Source: Bacteroidota bacterium (GTDB taxonomy: Bacteria; Bacteroidota; Bacteroidia; NORP154). From it: DNA of 11,457 nt. Location of the stretch: the NCBI GenBank assembly GCA_002401055.1, contig NVRZ01000078.1, positions 1-11,457 on the forward strand, in the 5' to 3' direction. Below the pieces are notes generated by a model. That model ran no database searches. It saw only the letters and a list, made by a program, of their open reading frames with translations, and was not told where the DNA came from. This document shows, one piece after another, positions 1 through 7,127 of this stretch. Position 1 is the first letter of the stretch; each line of letters starts with the position of its first letter. A program made the position numbers and the translations under genes.

Positions 1-93
1 GAACAGCAAACAACAAATGAAGAGATAAAGAAGGAAATCGAAGCTTTGAAAAAGGAAATGGAAAAATTAATCGCAAAACAAAATGAAGAATAA
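1..93 (+). CDS. C-terminal end of a truncated coiled-coil-tailed protein (possibly tail-fibre/S74-type surface protein)
   Basis: The first 30 codons of the window are open in frame 1 and end at TAA (91-93). The 5' part of the gene lies outside the window. The visible peptide is rich in Glu and Lys, with hydrophobic residues spaced as in a short coiled coil (EIEALKKEMEKLI). In Bacteroidota, proteins with a chaperone-of-endosialidase (peptidase S74, tail-fibre-like) domain often end in a charged helix of this kind. The repeat protein at 3212 also begins with a tail-fibre-like segment, which makes that family a reasonable guess. No catalytic or domain residues are visible, so the family is an inference. 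That this is a real gene end is fairly likely from the composition. Confidence 0.5.
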   Translation, partial: EQQTTNEEIKKEIEALKKEMEKLIAKQNEE

Positions 94-205
94 CAAACTA
101 CGAAAGATACGAATTACTAAAAACGATATACAGCATATCTACGATAATAATGAAATTTGCGAACAAGCCTACATGAGAAAATTGATTAAAAAAACAGATA
201 GATGA
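83..205 (+). CDS. Possible 40-aa basic small ORF overlapping both neighbouring genes
   Basis: An ATG at 83-85 lies inside the last codons of the upstream gene (11-bp overlap). It opens a 40-codon frame ending in TGA at 203-205. That stop overlaps the first ATG of the 947-aa gene in an ATGA arrangement (202-205). The predicted peptide begins MKNNKLRKIRITKNDIQHIY, is strongly basic, and shows no signal peptide, membrane segment or known motif. Overlap at both ends is the geometry of translational coupling, and the upstream context is A-rich as is common in this phylum. Against it, a 41-codon open frame can arise by chance in AT-rich DNA, and the next gene may start later, at 247. No function is proposed. 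Confidence 0.3.
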   Translation: MKNNKLRKIRITKNDIQHIYDNNEICEQAYMRKLIKKTDR

Positions 206-3045
206 AGAAACATATTAATACACACACTTTCTTAAATCGCACAAAGATGAAGAATATTTTCAGCCTCTTTTCCGCAGCATTACAAATAGTGCTGATACCA
301 ATACTATTCGGTAATACTGCTTCCGCACAAGCTCTGTGGACCAATGATAGCGTTAGCATTACTGTTCAAACTGGAATGACGGTTACCATTGGCGGTGATA
401 TGGTAAATCAGGGGCAATTTAACTTGGACATCAACGGTCAGATGGAATTAACAGGTGATTGGACTAACAATGACTCCCTATATCAGGATACTGGCCAGGT
501 CGGATTTGTTGGCATTAATCGACAGACCATAACGGGTTCCAATGAGTTTTACAATATCTTGATCAACAGCGGCGACACGGTTAATCTTGCATCGAAAACA
601 CGTATTGGAAAAGAAATGAAAATTGATTTGGGAGTATTGGATGCAACTACAGATACTGCATTGTTTAAATCAAATTCATCAGTAACAGCTCGCCTGGCCG
701 AAATTCCAGCTGGGGCTAATTTTGTGGGAGATATAGTTATGGAACGCTATGTGCCTGCAGGGGTAACAGGCTATCGTTTTATTTCATCGGCTGTAGCTGG
801 TGCTACCGTTGCTGAATGGGACGAAACCATGGTACTGAGTATTCCGGATGGAAATGAAGGTTGTGCTGCCACCCCACAAACCGGATGCTGGTATTCAGTT
901 AGAAGGTATGATGAAACATTGACGGATGTATCTGATACTGGATATTATGGCATTACTACTGTAGCCCATACCATCTCTTCTGGTGTAGGATACCTTATTT
1001 ATCATGGAACTACACCCACTAATACGCCTGCTTATACCTTTGCAACGGCGGGTACTCCCAACAAATTTGGCACCGCATTACCTGTTACTTATAACTCTAC
1101 CCCATTAACCGACCATGATGGCTGGAATCTGGTGGGCAACCCATACCCCTCAGCGATTGATTGGGATGCTGCCGGTTGGACCAAATCCAATATTAACAAC
1201 GCTATATACATTTGGGATCCAAACGGAGGAGTGTATGCTTCCTATGTTGCTGGTGTAGGCACAAATGGCGGTGCAAAAGAGATAGCATCTTCACAGGCAT
1301 TTTGGGTGAAGGCCACTGCGAATCCACCCGCTTTGACAATTACAGAAACGGTTAAAACTTCTGTTGAACCTACCTATTTTAAACAGAGCGGAAACATTAG
1401 CAATATCTTTCGAATGAGCATTGAAGGTGGCGGATACATTGATGAAACAGTTATAAGATTTAAAGATGATGCAACGGATGGTTTTGATGGTGAATATGAT
1501 GCTTATAAAATGACCGTTCCTAATTCTGTTGCACCCAATATCTCCACCTTAATTGGCGCAGACAAGGACTTGTCCATCAATTCCTTGGGGCCTCTTACCG
1601 TTTCAATCATTATCCCGGTTAGAGCAACCGTTCCAAGCACGGGAAATTACACCATTGTAGCGGGAGATTTTGACGACATGCCCACAACGTCTTGTATCCT
1701 GCTTGAGGATTTGCTCACCGGCGTCTTTACTAACTTAAGAACCACCAATACTTACACTTTTAATATCTCAGCCAGCACAACAGCACCTCGTTTTTTATTA
1801 CACATCGGCGCTCCTGTTTCCGGAGAAGCTTTTGATGTTGTTTGTAAAGGTGATGATGACGGGATTGGTATAGCATCCGGATCAGGTAGCGGACCCTGGA
1901 ATTATCTTTGGGAAAACCTGCAGGGAAACGCATTACAGAACAACCTAAACGTGGCAGGATCAGATGACATTACGAATTTGGCCCCGGGAACGTACATTTT
2001 CACAGTTGAGGATGCAACCGGCCTCTGCGCAACACACAGCGATACCATAACCATTACAGAGCCTTCTAATTTACTGGAAGTCAACAGCACATCCAACGAT
2101 GTGAGCTGTAATGGCGATACAGATGGCAGTATTTTGTCAAATGTAATTGGTGGAGTACCACCGTATGTTTATTCTTGGTCCAACGGTGACAGCACTGAAA
2201 ATCTAATGAACCTGAGTGGCGGAACATATACCTTAACAGTTACTGACCAAAATGCTTGTGTGAAGAGTAGAACAGAAATAATTGATGATCCATTGGCCAT
2301 AAGTTACAGCTCAGCAAACACCGATGTACTTTGCTTTGGAGATAATTCTGGTTCTATCGATTTAAGTGTAAACGGCGGAACGGCCCCCTACCAGTATGCT
2401 TGGTCCAATGGCGAGTCAACAGAAGACCTATCCAGTCTTGATGCAGGCATCTATTCAGTTACGATAACCGACAACAACAATTGCACACAGGTTTCTTCAC
2501 CTATTGAAATTGTTGATGGGATGCAAGTTATTGCAGGAATCACTTCCTCTTCCACAACCGTGTACTTAAATGACGGAGCAGAAGTTCAATTCAACAGTTT
2601 GTCTATTGGAGCCACAACTTACCTTTGGGATTTTGGTGATGGAAATACATCTACGGATAAAAATCCTTTGCACGCTTACATTACTACGGGTACATACACG
2701 GTTACTCACACTGCATTTAATGGGACGTGCAGTGACGCTCAATCAGATATTATTGTAGTTCTTGAAACAACTGGAGCCTTTGCAATAATTGAGAATCTGG
2801 ATGAAGTGCTGATAACACAAGAGAACAACAATGTTATTGTGAAATTTAATCTACTACGAAGATCTCAGGCGGAGATTGAAGTATTCAACTCGGTTGGACA
2901 ACTAATAACATCCATGACCACCAATGTAAAGAGGTCGGACGTTCGCTTAGACTTACCTCAATTGGCAGATGGAATTTATCTTGTCAACGTCAACACAAAG
3001 GAGGTTTCACTTACCAAAAAGGTATTGCTAAACGTAGGATATTAA
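202..3045 (+). CDS. T9SS-secreted adhesin-like protein with three SprB repeats and a PKD domain
   Basis: This is a secreted, cell-surface or extracellular protein of 947 aa. Residues 1-42 form a signal peptide with a hydrophobic core at about 19-36 and a likely cleavage after TASA. ATG 202 is used here, but Met16 (ATG 247) starts a more ordinary signal peptide and is an equal alternative. Residues ~44-540 are beta-rich, Gly/Thr/Asn-rich surface sequence with no catalytic motif I recognise. Three SprB-type repeats follow at ~546-625, ~634-700 and ~709-775, each with a C-x-G-D/N start, a PYxYxWSNG-like core and a GxYxxTVTD strand. A PKD domain occupies ~779-853 (WDFGDG at ~809-814). The last ~74 residues (from ~874) resemble a type A T9SS sorting domain, with VFNSVGQLI, LADGIYLVNV and a final KKVLLNVGY strand, but without the usual YPNP start. 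SprB repeats are known from gliding-motility adhesins; a role in adhesion is inferred. Confidence 0.85.
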   Translation: MKKHINTHTFLNRTKMKNIFSLFSAALQIVLIPILFGNTASAQALWTNDSVSITVQTGMTVTIGGDMVNQGQFNLDINGQMELTGDWTNNDSLYQDTGQVGFVGINRQTITGSNEFYNILINSGDTVNLASKTRIGKEMKIDLGVLDATTDTALFKSNSSVTARLAEIPAGANFVGDIVMERYVPAGVTGYRFISSAVAGATVAEWDETMVLSIPDGNEGCAATPQTGCWYSVRRYDETLTDVSDTGYYGITTVAHTISSGVGYLIYHGTTPTNTPAYTFATAGTPNKFGTALPVTYNSTPLTDHDGWNLVGNPYPSAIDWDAAGWTKSNINNAIYIWDPNGGVYASYVAGVGTNGGAKEIASSQAFWVKATANPPALTITETVKTSVEPTYFKQSGNISNIFRMSIEGGGYIDETVIRFKDDATDGFDGEYDAYKMTVPNSVAPNISTLIGADKDLSINSLGPLTVSIIIPVRATVPSTGNYTIVAGDFDDMPTTSCILLEDLLTGVFTNLRTTNTYTFNISASTTAPRFLLHIGAPVSGEAFDVVCKGDDDGIGIASGSGSGPWNYLWENLQGNALQNNLNVAGSDDITNLAPGTYIFTVEDATGLCATHSDTITITEPSNLLEVNSTSNDVSCNGDTDGSILSNVIGGVPPYVYSWSNGDSTENLMNLSGGTYTLTVTDQNACVKSRTEIIDDPLAISYSSANTDVLCFGDNSGSIDLSVNGGTAPYQYAWSNGESTEDLSSLDAGIYSVTITDNNNCTQVSSPIEIVDGMQVIAGITSSSTTVYLNDGAEVQFNSLSIGATTYLWDFGDGNTSTDKNPLHAYITTGTYTVTHTAFNGTCSDAQSDIIVVLETTGAFAIIENLDEVLITQENNNVIVKFNLLRRSQAEIEVFNSVGQLITSMTTNVKRSDVRLDLPQLADGIYLVNVNTKEVSLTKKVLLNVGY

Positions 3046-3062
3046 TACCATCTTATAAAATC

Positions 3063-3078
3063 ACAGATTCCCATCTGT
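3063..3078 (+). terminator. Short hairpin downstream of the SprB/PKD gene, possible weak terminator
   Basis: ACAGAT-TCCC-ATCTGT is a perfect 6-bp inverted repeat with a 4-nt loop, 18 bases after the stop of the 947-aa gene. No T-run follows it, so an intrinsic terminator is only possible. The 166-bp gap (3046-3211) otherwise holds just the promoter-like motif listed separately. Confidence 0.2.
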
Positions 3079-3155
3079 CTTCACCGAAAACTGGCATTGG
3101 CATACCTTCAACATGTTCACAGGCTCTTTCGTCTATAAATTCTAAGTATGTAGGT

Positions 3156-3163
3156 TATTTTTG
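3156..3163 (+). promoter_or_regulatory. Bacteroidota-type -7 promoter element upstream of the MopE-like repeat gene
   Basis: TATTTTTG matches the TAnnTTTG -7 consensus used by the primary sigma factor in Bacteroidota. It ends 48 bases before the ATG at 3212, giving a plausible 5' leader of about 40 nt. No clean TTG (-33) element is seen at the usual spacing; the nearest candidate is a TTTCG at 3127-3131. The same octamer occurs upstream of the hydrolase gene (7082-7089). Confidence 0.35.
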
Positions 3164-3211
3164 CTAAATTTTGCGACAAGGCTCTGATGCTGAATAATTT
3201 TTAACCCAACC

Positions 3212-5734
3212 ATGAAAGAACAAGAAAACTGTAACCACCGGCTGAACAAATGCGGAAATGGGGCTTCCTCCGAAAGCGTTGGTCCAGCTCGGGGACGCTC
3301 TAACTCTTATTCACGATATATTAAAGGAGTTCCAGTATTTCTTGTCGGTTTATTACTTCTTGCACTTATAGACAATACTAGGGTAAGCGCCCAAGGGGTA
3401 GGTTTGAATAATCCAACGCCCGATCCTTCAGCTATATTGGACCTCACAGCAAGTGATCGTGGGTTATTGATACCTAGAATGACGAGTGCAGAACGTTTGG
3501 CAATAGGTTCCCCTGCTATCGGACTATTGGTATACGACACTGACATAACCACCTTCTATTATTATGATGGCTCAGCCTGGACCAGTTTCTCGCAAAATTC
3601 CCTATCACAACTAAGCGATGTTGACACAACGGGTATTCAACCTGGTGACATACTGGAATGGGACTCCGTCAACTGGACACCTGTAAATGTGTGTGACCTG
3701 TTTAGTTATTATTTTTTAGATAGAGATGGCGATGGCTATGGCACCAAATATCACGCTATATTTAGTTGTTATCCGTTGGCAAACTATGTTTCTGATTCAT
3801 CAGACTGTGATGACGAAAACCCTTTAGTGGTTGGCGATCAATCATGGTATGCTGATTGCGATGGAGACGGCTATGAAAGAAGTACTGCTATTGTTTCATG
3901 CGAAGTTCCCAATTCGCCATGTCTGGATGGACTTTTTCCAGATGGAGGCTGGAGCAATACCGCCGGTACGGATTGCGATGATGAAGATGCAATTGAATTT
4001 CCGGGTCAAACATGGTATGCTGACTGTGACGGTGATACATATTTTGATTTTGTTGGCGTTGTTGCATGTGATAACCCTACTTCTCCCTGTGCTGATGGGC
4101 TTTCCCCTGATGGAGGCTGGAGCAATAATACCGGTACAGATTGTGATGACGAAGATGCGACGGAATTTCCTGGTCAAGTGTGGTACGCTGATTGTGATGG
4201 GGATAGCTATTTTAGAAGTTCTTCTATCACAGCATGTGACTTAGCAAACGCAGATGCCTCAACACCTTGCGCAGACGGATTTAGTCCAGATGGCGGTTGG
4301 AGCAATTCTGTTGGTTCTGATTGCGATGATGAAGATGCAACGGAGTTCCCTGGACAAACATGGTATGCCGATTGTGATGGAGACAGCTACTCTAGAAGCT
4401 CATCTGTCACTGCATGTGACTTATCTGGTGCAAATGCCTCAACACCATGTGCTGACGGACTTGCCCCTGATGGGGGTTGGAGCAATACTGCAGGTTCTGA
4501 TTGCGATGATGAAGACGCTACGGAGTTTCCAGGGCAAACATGGTATGCGGATTGCGATGGGGATACCTATTATAGAAGTGTTGGCGTTGTAGCATGTGAT
4601 AACCCGGCTAGCCCATGTGCTGATGCTATGTTCCCAGATGGTGGCTGGAGCAATTCAATTGGTTCTGATTGCGATGATGAAGACGCTACGGAGTTTCCAG
4701 GGCAAACATGGTATGCGGATTGCGATGGGGATACCTATTTTAGAAGTGTTGGTGTTGTAGCTTGTGATAACCCCGCTACTCCTTGTAGTGATGGATTCGC
4801 ACCGGACGGCGGTTGGAGCAATTCTGTTGGTTCTGATTGCGATGATGAAGATGTTACGGAGTTTCCCGGGCAGTTGTGGTATGCAGATTGTGACGGGGAC
4901 GGTGCTGAAAGAAGCTCATCTGTAACGGCTTGTGACCTGGCAGGTGCGAACACATCAACACCTTGTGCTGACGGAATGACACCTGATGGTGGCTGGAGCA
5001 ATTCCATTGGTTCTGATTGTGATGATGAAGATGTAACGGAGTTCCCTGGTCAAACGTGGTATGCTGACTGTGATGGTGATAGCTACTTTAGAATTGCTGG
5101 AGTTATAGCTTGTGATAACCCTTCTACCCCCTGTATTGACGGGCTTGCACCTGATGGCGGTTGGAGTAATACTGCCGGTTCAGATTGTGATGATGAAGAT
5201 GCAACGGAATTCCCTGGACAGACATGGTATGCTGATTGTGATGGTGATACCTATTTTAGAAGTGCGGGCATTGTCGCTTGTGATAATCCTACTACTCCAT
5301 GTGTTGACGGGCTAGCCCCAGATGGGGGTTGGAGTAACTCTGTTGGTTCTGATTGCGATGATGAAGATGCAACGGAGTTCCCTGGTCAAACGTGGTATGC
5401 TGACTGTGATGGTGACAGCTACTTTAGAAGTGTTGGCGTTGTCGCTTGTGATAACCCTTCTACTCCATGTGCTGATGGAATGACACCTGACGGCGGTTGG
5501 AGTAATTCCATTGGTTCTGATTGCGATGATGAAGATGTTACGGAGTTTCCTGGGCAAACATGGTATGCTGATTGTGATGGGGATGGCTATTTTAGTAGTG
5601 TTGCCGTTACGGCTTGCGATAACCCTACCAGCCCATGTAGTGACACCTTGGCACCTGATGGCGGTTGGAGCAATACCATTGGTTCTGATTGTAATGATGA
5701 AAATGCATCTGTCTTTCCTGGGAGTGGATGTTAA
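3212..5734 (+). CDS. Secreted protein of tandem MopE-like putative metal-binding repeats, without a sorting domain
   Basis: This is an 840-aa exported protein. A long polar N-region of about 38 residues precedes a hydrophobic stretch (40-52), with probable cleavage near RVSA|Q (60/61). No closer in-frame ATG, GTG or TTG exists, so 3212 is the only reasonable start. Residues 62-160 match the N-terminal segment of many Bacteroidota tail-fibre-like surface proteins (NPTPDPSAILDL, RGLLIPRMTSAER, GLLVYDTD, then LSQLSDVD...GDILEWD..NW). A degenerate unit (DRDGDGYG, ~166-196) leads into eleven full repeats (197-824) and a partial twelfth (825-840). Each repeat carries DCDDED, FPGQ, WYADCDGD, ACD, PC and PDGGWSN. 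This pattern corresponds to the putative metal-binding MopE motif (Pfam Cu-binding_MopE). The DxDGD and DCDDED loops could bind calcium or copper, and the four Cys per unit could form two disulfides; both are inference. The protein stops inside a repeat at FPGSGC, with no T9SS domain, lipobox or membrane anchor at its end. Confidence 0.88.
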   Translation: MKEQENCNHRLNKCGNGASSESVGPARGRSNSYSRYIKGVPVFLVGLLLLALIDNTRVSAQGVGLNNPTPDPSAILDLTASDRGLLIPRMTSAERLAIGSPAIGLLVYDTDITTFYYYDGSAWTSFSQNSLSQLSDVDTTGIQPGDILEWDSVNWTPVNVCDLFSYYFLDRDGDGYGTKYHAIFSCYPLANYVSDSSDCDDENPLVVGDQSWYADCDGDGYERSTAIVSCEVPNSPCLDGLFPDGGWSNTAGTDCDDEDAIEFPGQTWYADCDGDTYFDFVGVVACDNPTSPCADGLSPDGGWSNNTGTDCDDEDATEFPGQVWYADCDGDSYFRSSSITACDLANADASTPCADGFSPDGGWSNSVGSDCDDEDATEFPGQTWYADCDGDSYSRSSSVTACDLSGANASTPCADGLAPDGGWSNTAGSDCDDEDATEFPGQTWYADCDGDTYYRSVGVVACDNPASPCADAMFPDGGWSNSIGSDCDDEDATEFPGQTWYADCDGDTYFRSVGVVACDNPATPCSDGFAPDGGWSNSVGSDCDDEDVTEFPGQLWYADCDGDGAERSSSVTACDLAGANTSTPCADGMTPDGGWSNSIGSDCDDEDVTEFPGQTWYADCDGDSYFRIAGVIACDNPSTPCIDGLAPDGGWSNTAGSDCDDEDATEFPGQTWYADCDGDTYFRSAGIVACDNPTTPCVDGLAPDGGWSNSVGSDCDDEDATEFPGQTWYADCDGDSYFRSVGVVACDNPSTPCADGMTPDGGWSNSIGSDCDDEDVTEFPGQTWYADCDGDGYFSSVAVTACDNPTSPCSDTLAPDGGWSNTIGSDCNDENASVFPGSGC
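3800..5683 (+). repeat. Coding tandem array: eleven units of 168 or 180 bp
   Basis: Eleven in-frame units follow each other without spacers. Eight are 168 bp (56 aa). Three (units 3, 4 and 7) are 180 bp (60 aa), because the ACDNPxSPC segment is replaced by a longer ACDLxxAxxSTPC segment. Units start at 3800, 3968, 4136, 4316, 4496, 4664, 4832, 5012, 5180, 5348 and 5516. A truncated unit of 16 codons (5684-5731) closes the array. Unit 1 is the most diverged and the inner units are the most alike, as expected for growth by internal unequal exchange. The repetition keeps other frames open, which produces many spurious ORFs here. Confidence 0.92.
4493..4739 (+). repeat. Nearly identical neighbouring units (79-bp perfect direct repeat)
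   Basis: Bases 4493-4571 and 4661-4739 are identical over 79 bp, exactly one 168-bp period apart. They include synonymous positions where other units differ (GACGCT, CCAGGG, GCGGAT). The match continues with only a few mismatches through the following GTTG...GTAGC segment. This points to a recent duplication or gene conversion between units 5 and 6. Confidence 0.85.
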
Positions 5735-5752
5735 AAATGATGCTCTAATTGG

Positions 5753-5760
5753 TATCTTTG
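5753..5760 (+). promoter_or_regulatory. Possible -7 promoter element upstream of the FadL-family gene
   Basis: TATCTTTG fits TAnnTTTG and lies 17 bases before ATG 5778, in the 43-bp gap after the repeat gene. No TTG (-33) element is visible at 17-23 bp upstream, and the resulting leader would be only about 10 nt. Cotranscription with the repeat gene is an equally good explanation. Confidence 0.22.
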
Positions 5761-5777
5761 TCGGATTGACGCAAGCA

Positions 5778-7055
5778 ATGGCATTTTCACGATCATTTAT
5801 TTATATACTACTAATGATTTCTCCGACTGCAATATTAGCCGGTGGATTTCAAGTGAACCTTCAAGGTCAAAAGCAAATCGGAATGGGGCACACCGGTACC
5901 GCATTGATAATGGGCCCTAGCTCCTCATTTTTTAACCCTGGAGCATTTTCTTTTTTAGAAACAAATAGTATCGCCCTTGGCGCTTGTTTTATAATTCCCA
6001 GAACTCAATATCTTGAGCCATCACCTGGTATATACACAACAGAAACTGAAAAAGGAGTAGGAACCCCATTTACCCTTTATAGCTCCTTTCGGCCAGGAAA
6101 GGTTTATGGCAAGAAAGATTCTCTCGGGCACAGAGATAAGAAGGTGAGCAATTGGAATATTGGATTTGCAGTTTACACACCATTCGGTAGTGGAATTAAA
6201 TATCCAGACGATTGGAAAGGGCAGTTTGTTCTTAGGGAAATGAAACTTACCACCATATTTCTGCAGACTACCATAGCGTATAAAATTAACGACAAGATTG
6301 GGGTGGGAATAGCCTATATATATGCGCTTGGAAGTTTTAAATTAAGAAAAGGGGTCCCAGTTCAAAACCAACAATCCGAGTACGGCGAAGGAGAGTTAGA
6401 AGCTAAAGGATCTGGTCACGGTTTTAATGCTGGCTTGTACATCAAAGCCAACGATAAATTATCATTCGGCCTCAGTTACCGATCTTCTGTTAAATTCAAG
6501 GCTGAAGATGGCTCGGCAAGCTTTTCTGTTCCTTCTTCCCTTAAGGAATACTTTCCAAACACTTCGTTTAATGCAACCATAAATCTTCCTTCGGTAACCA
6601 ATTTTGGAATTGCTGTAATTCCAAAGAAAAACCTGACAATAGCATTTGACATCAATTATGTCGGTTGGAGCATTTACGACTCATTAAACATCGATTTTGA
6701 AGAAAACACGGAAAAATTGGAGGATATTAATTCTGCTAGAAATTATAAAAATGTATTCGCTTTCAGATTAGGTGCACAGTATTTGGTTAAAGAAAATGTC
6801 ACGATACGTGCCGGGGCATACTATGATATGACACCTGTTCCAGATGGGTATTTAACCCCGGAAACTCCTGGAACCAATAAGGTCGGCATCACAGTAGGTG
6901 CAAGCTTCAAATTATCGGAGCACTATAATCTCGATCTGTCCTTTCTCTACATAGAAGGGGCAAAAAGAACTGACATTAACCTGGAAACTGGCTTCGGCGG
7001 GACATGGAAGAGCCGAGCTTACGTCCCGGGATTTGCACTTCAGTACATATTCTAG
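5778..7055 (+). CDS. OmpP1/FadL family outer-membrane transport protein
   Basis: This is a 425-aa outer-membrane beta-barrel of the FadL/TodX family, whose members take up long-chain fatty acids and other hydrophobic compounds. ATG 5778 gives a typical signal peptide (hydrophobic core IYILLMISPTAILA, cleavage about 21/22). The frame is open further upstream only because it runs through the repeat array in another frame. After cleavage, GGFQVNLQGQKQIGMGHTGTA... and FFNPGAFSFL match the N-terminal FadL hatch and NPA-type motif, here NPG. The rest alternates aromatic and polar beta-strands with Gly turns. The protein ends in an aromatic residue (FALQYIF*), as expected for BAM-assembled barrels. 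The T9SS protein PorV belongs to the same broad family, but this N-terminus looks like an ordinary FadL rather than PorV. The substrate is unknown. It starts 43 bp after the repeat gene. Confidence 0.85.
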   Translation: MAFSRSFIYILLMISPTAILAGGFQVNLQGQKQIGMGHTGTALIMGPSSSFFNPGAFSFLETNSIALGACFIIPRTQYLEPSPGIYTTETEKGVGTPFTLYSSFRPGKVYGKKDSLGHRDKKVSNWNIGFAVYTPFGSGIKYPDDWKGQFVLREMKLTTIFLQTTIAYKINDKIGVGIAYIYALGSFKLRKGVPVQNQQSEYGEGELEAKGSGHGFNAGLYIKANDKLSFGLSYRSSVKFKAEDGSASFSVPSSLKEYFPNTSFNATINLPSVTNFGIAVIPKKNLTIAFDINYVGWSIYDSLNIDFEENTEKLEDINSARNYKNVFAFRLGAQYLVKENVTIRAGAYYDMTPVPDGYLTPETPGTNKVGITVGASFKLSEHYNLDLSFLYIEGAKRTDINLETGFGGTWKSRAYVPGFALQYIF

Positions 7056-7061
7056 CTAGTA

Positions 7062-7089
7062 TTTGATTTAAATAGAAAACGTATTTTTG
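7062..7089 (+). promoter_or_regulatory. Bacteroidota-type promoter upstream of the secreted hydrolase
   Basis: TTTG at 7062-7065 and TATTTTTG at 7082-7089 resemble the -33 and -7 elements, separated by 16 bp (slightly short of the usual range). Transcription would begin near 7095, leaving a leader of about 33 nt to ATG 7128. This argues against the GTG at 7095 as the start codon. Confidence 0.45.
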
Positions 7090-7127
7090 ATAAAGTGACA
7101 TTTAACTTAAAACAAACCCTCATTCAG

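Noticed and set aside
3831..5557. Several medium ORFs in other frames and on the - strand inside the repeat array
   Set aside because: They follow the 168/180-bp periodicity of the real gene, contain the same repeated nonsense, and lack starts or domains of their own.
3800..5683. Regular direct repeats considered as a CRISPR array
   Set aside because: Units are 168-180 bp, contiguous and in frame, encode one conserved peptide motif, and have no spacers.
5511..5777. The FadL frame is open for 89 codons upstream of ATG 5778, overlapping the repeat gene
   Set aside because: The extension is the repeat array read in another frame and gives Met/Leu-rich nonsense. ATG 5778 gives a proper signal peptide directly before the FadL N-terminus.
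5684..5800. A frameshift joining the repeat protein to the FadL barrel
   Set aside because: The barrel has its own signal peptide and FadL N-terminus, and the two are separated by a stop and a 43-bp gap.
5778..7055. FadL-family protein as PorV, the T9SS outer-membrane component
   Set aside because: The N-terminal motif follows ordinary OmpP1/FadL (GGFQVNLQGQKQIGMGHTG), and no other T9SS machinery gene lies nearby.
7095..7127. GTG 7095 as start of the secreted hydrolase
   Set aside because: It sits at the predicted transcription start, and ATG 7128 gives a standard-length signal peptide.
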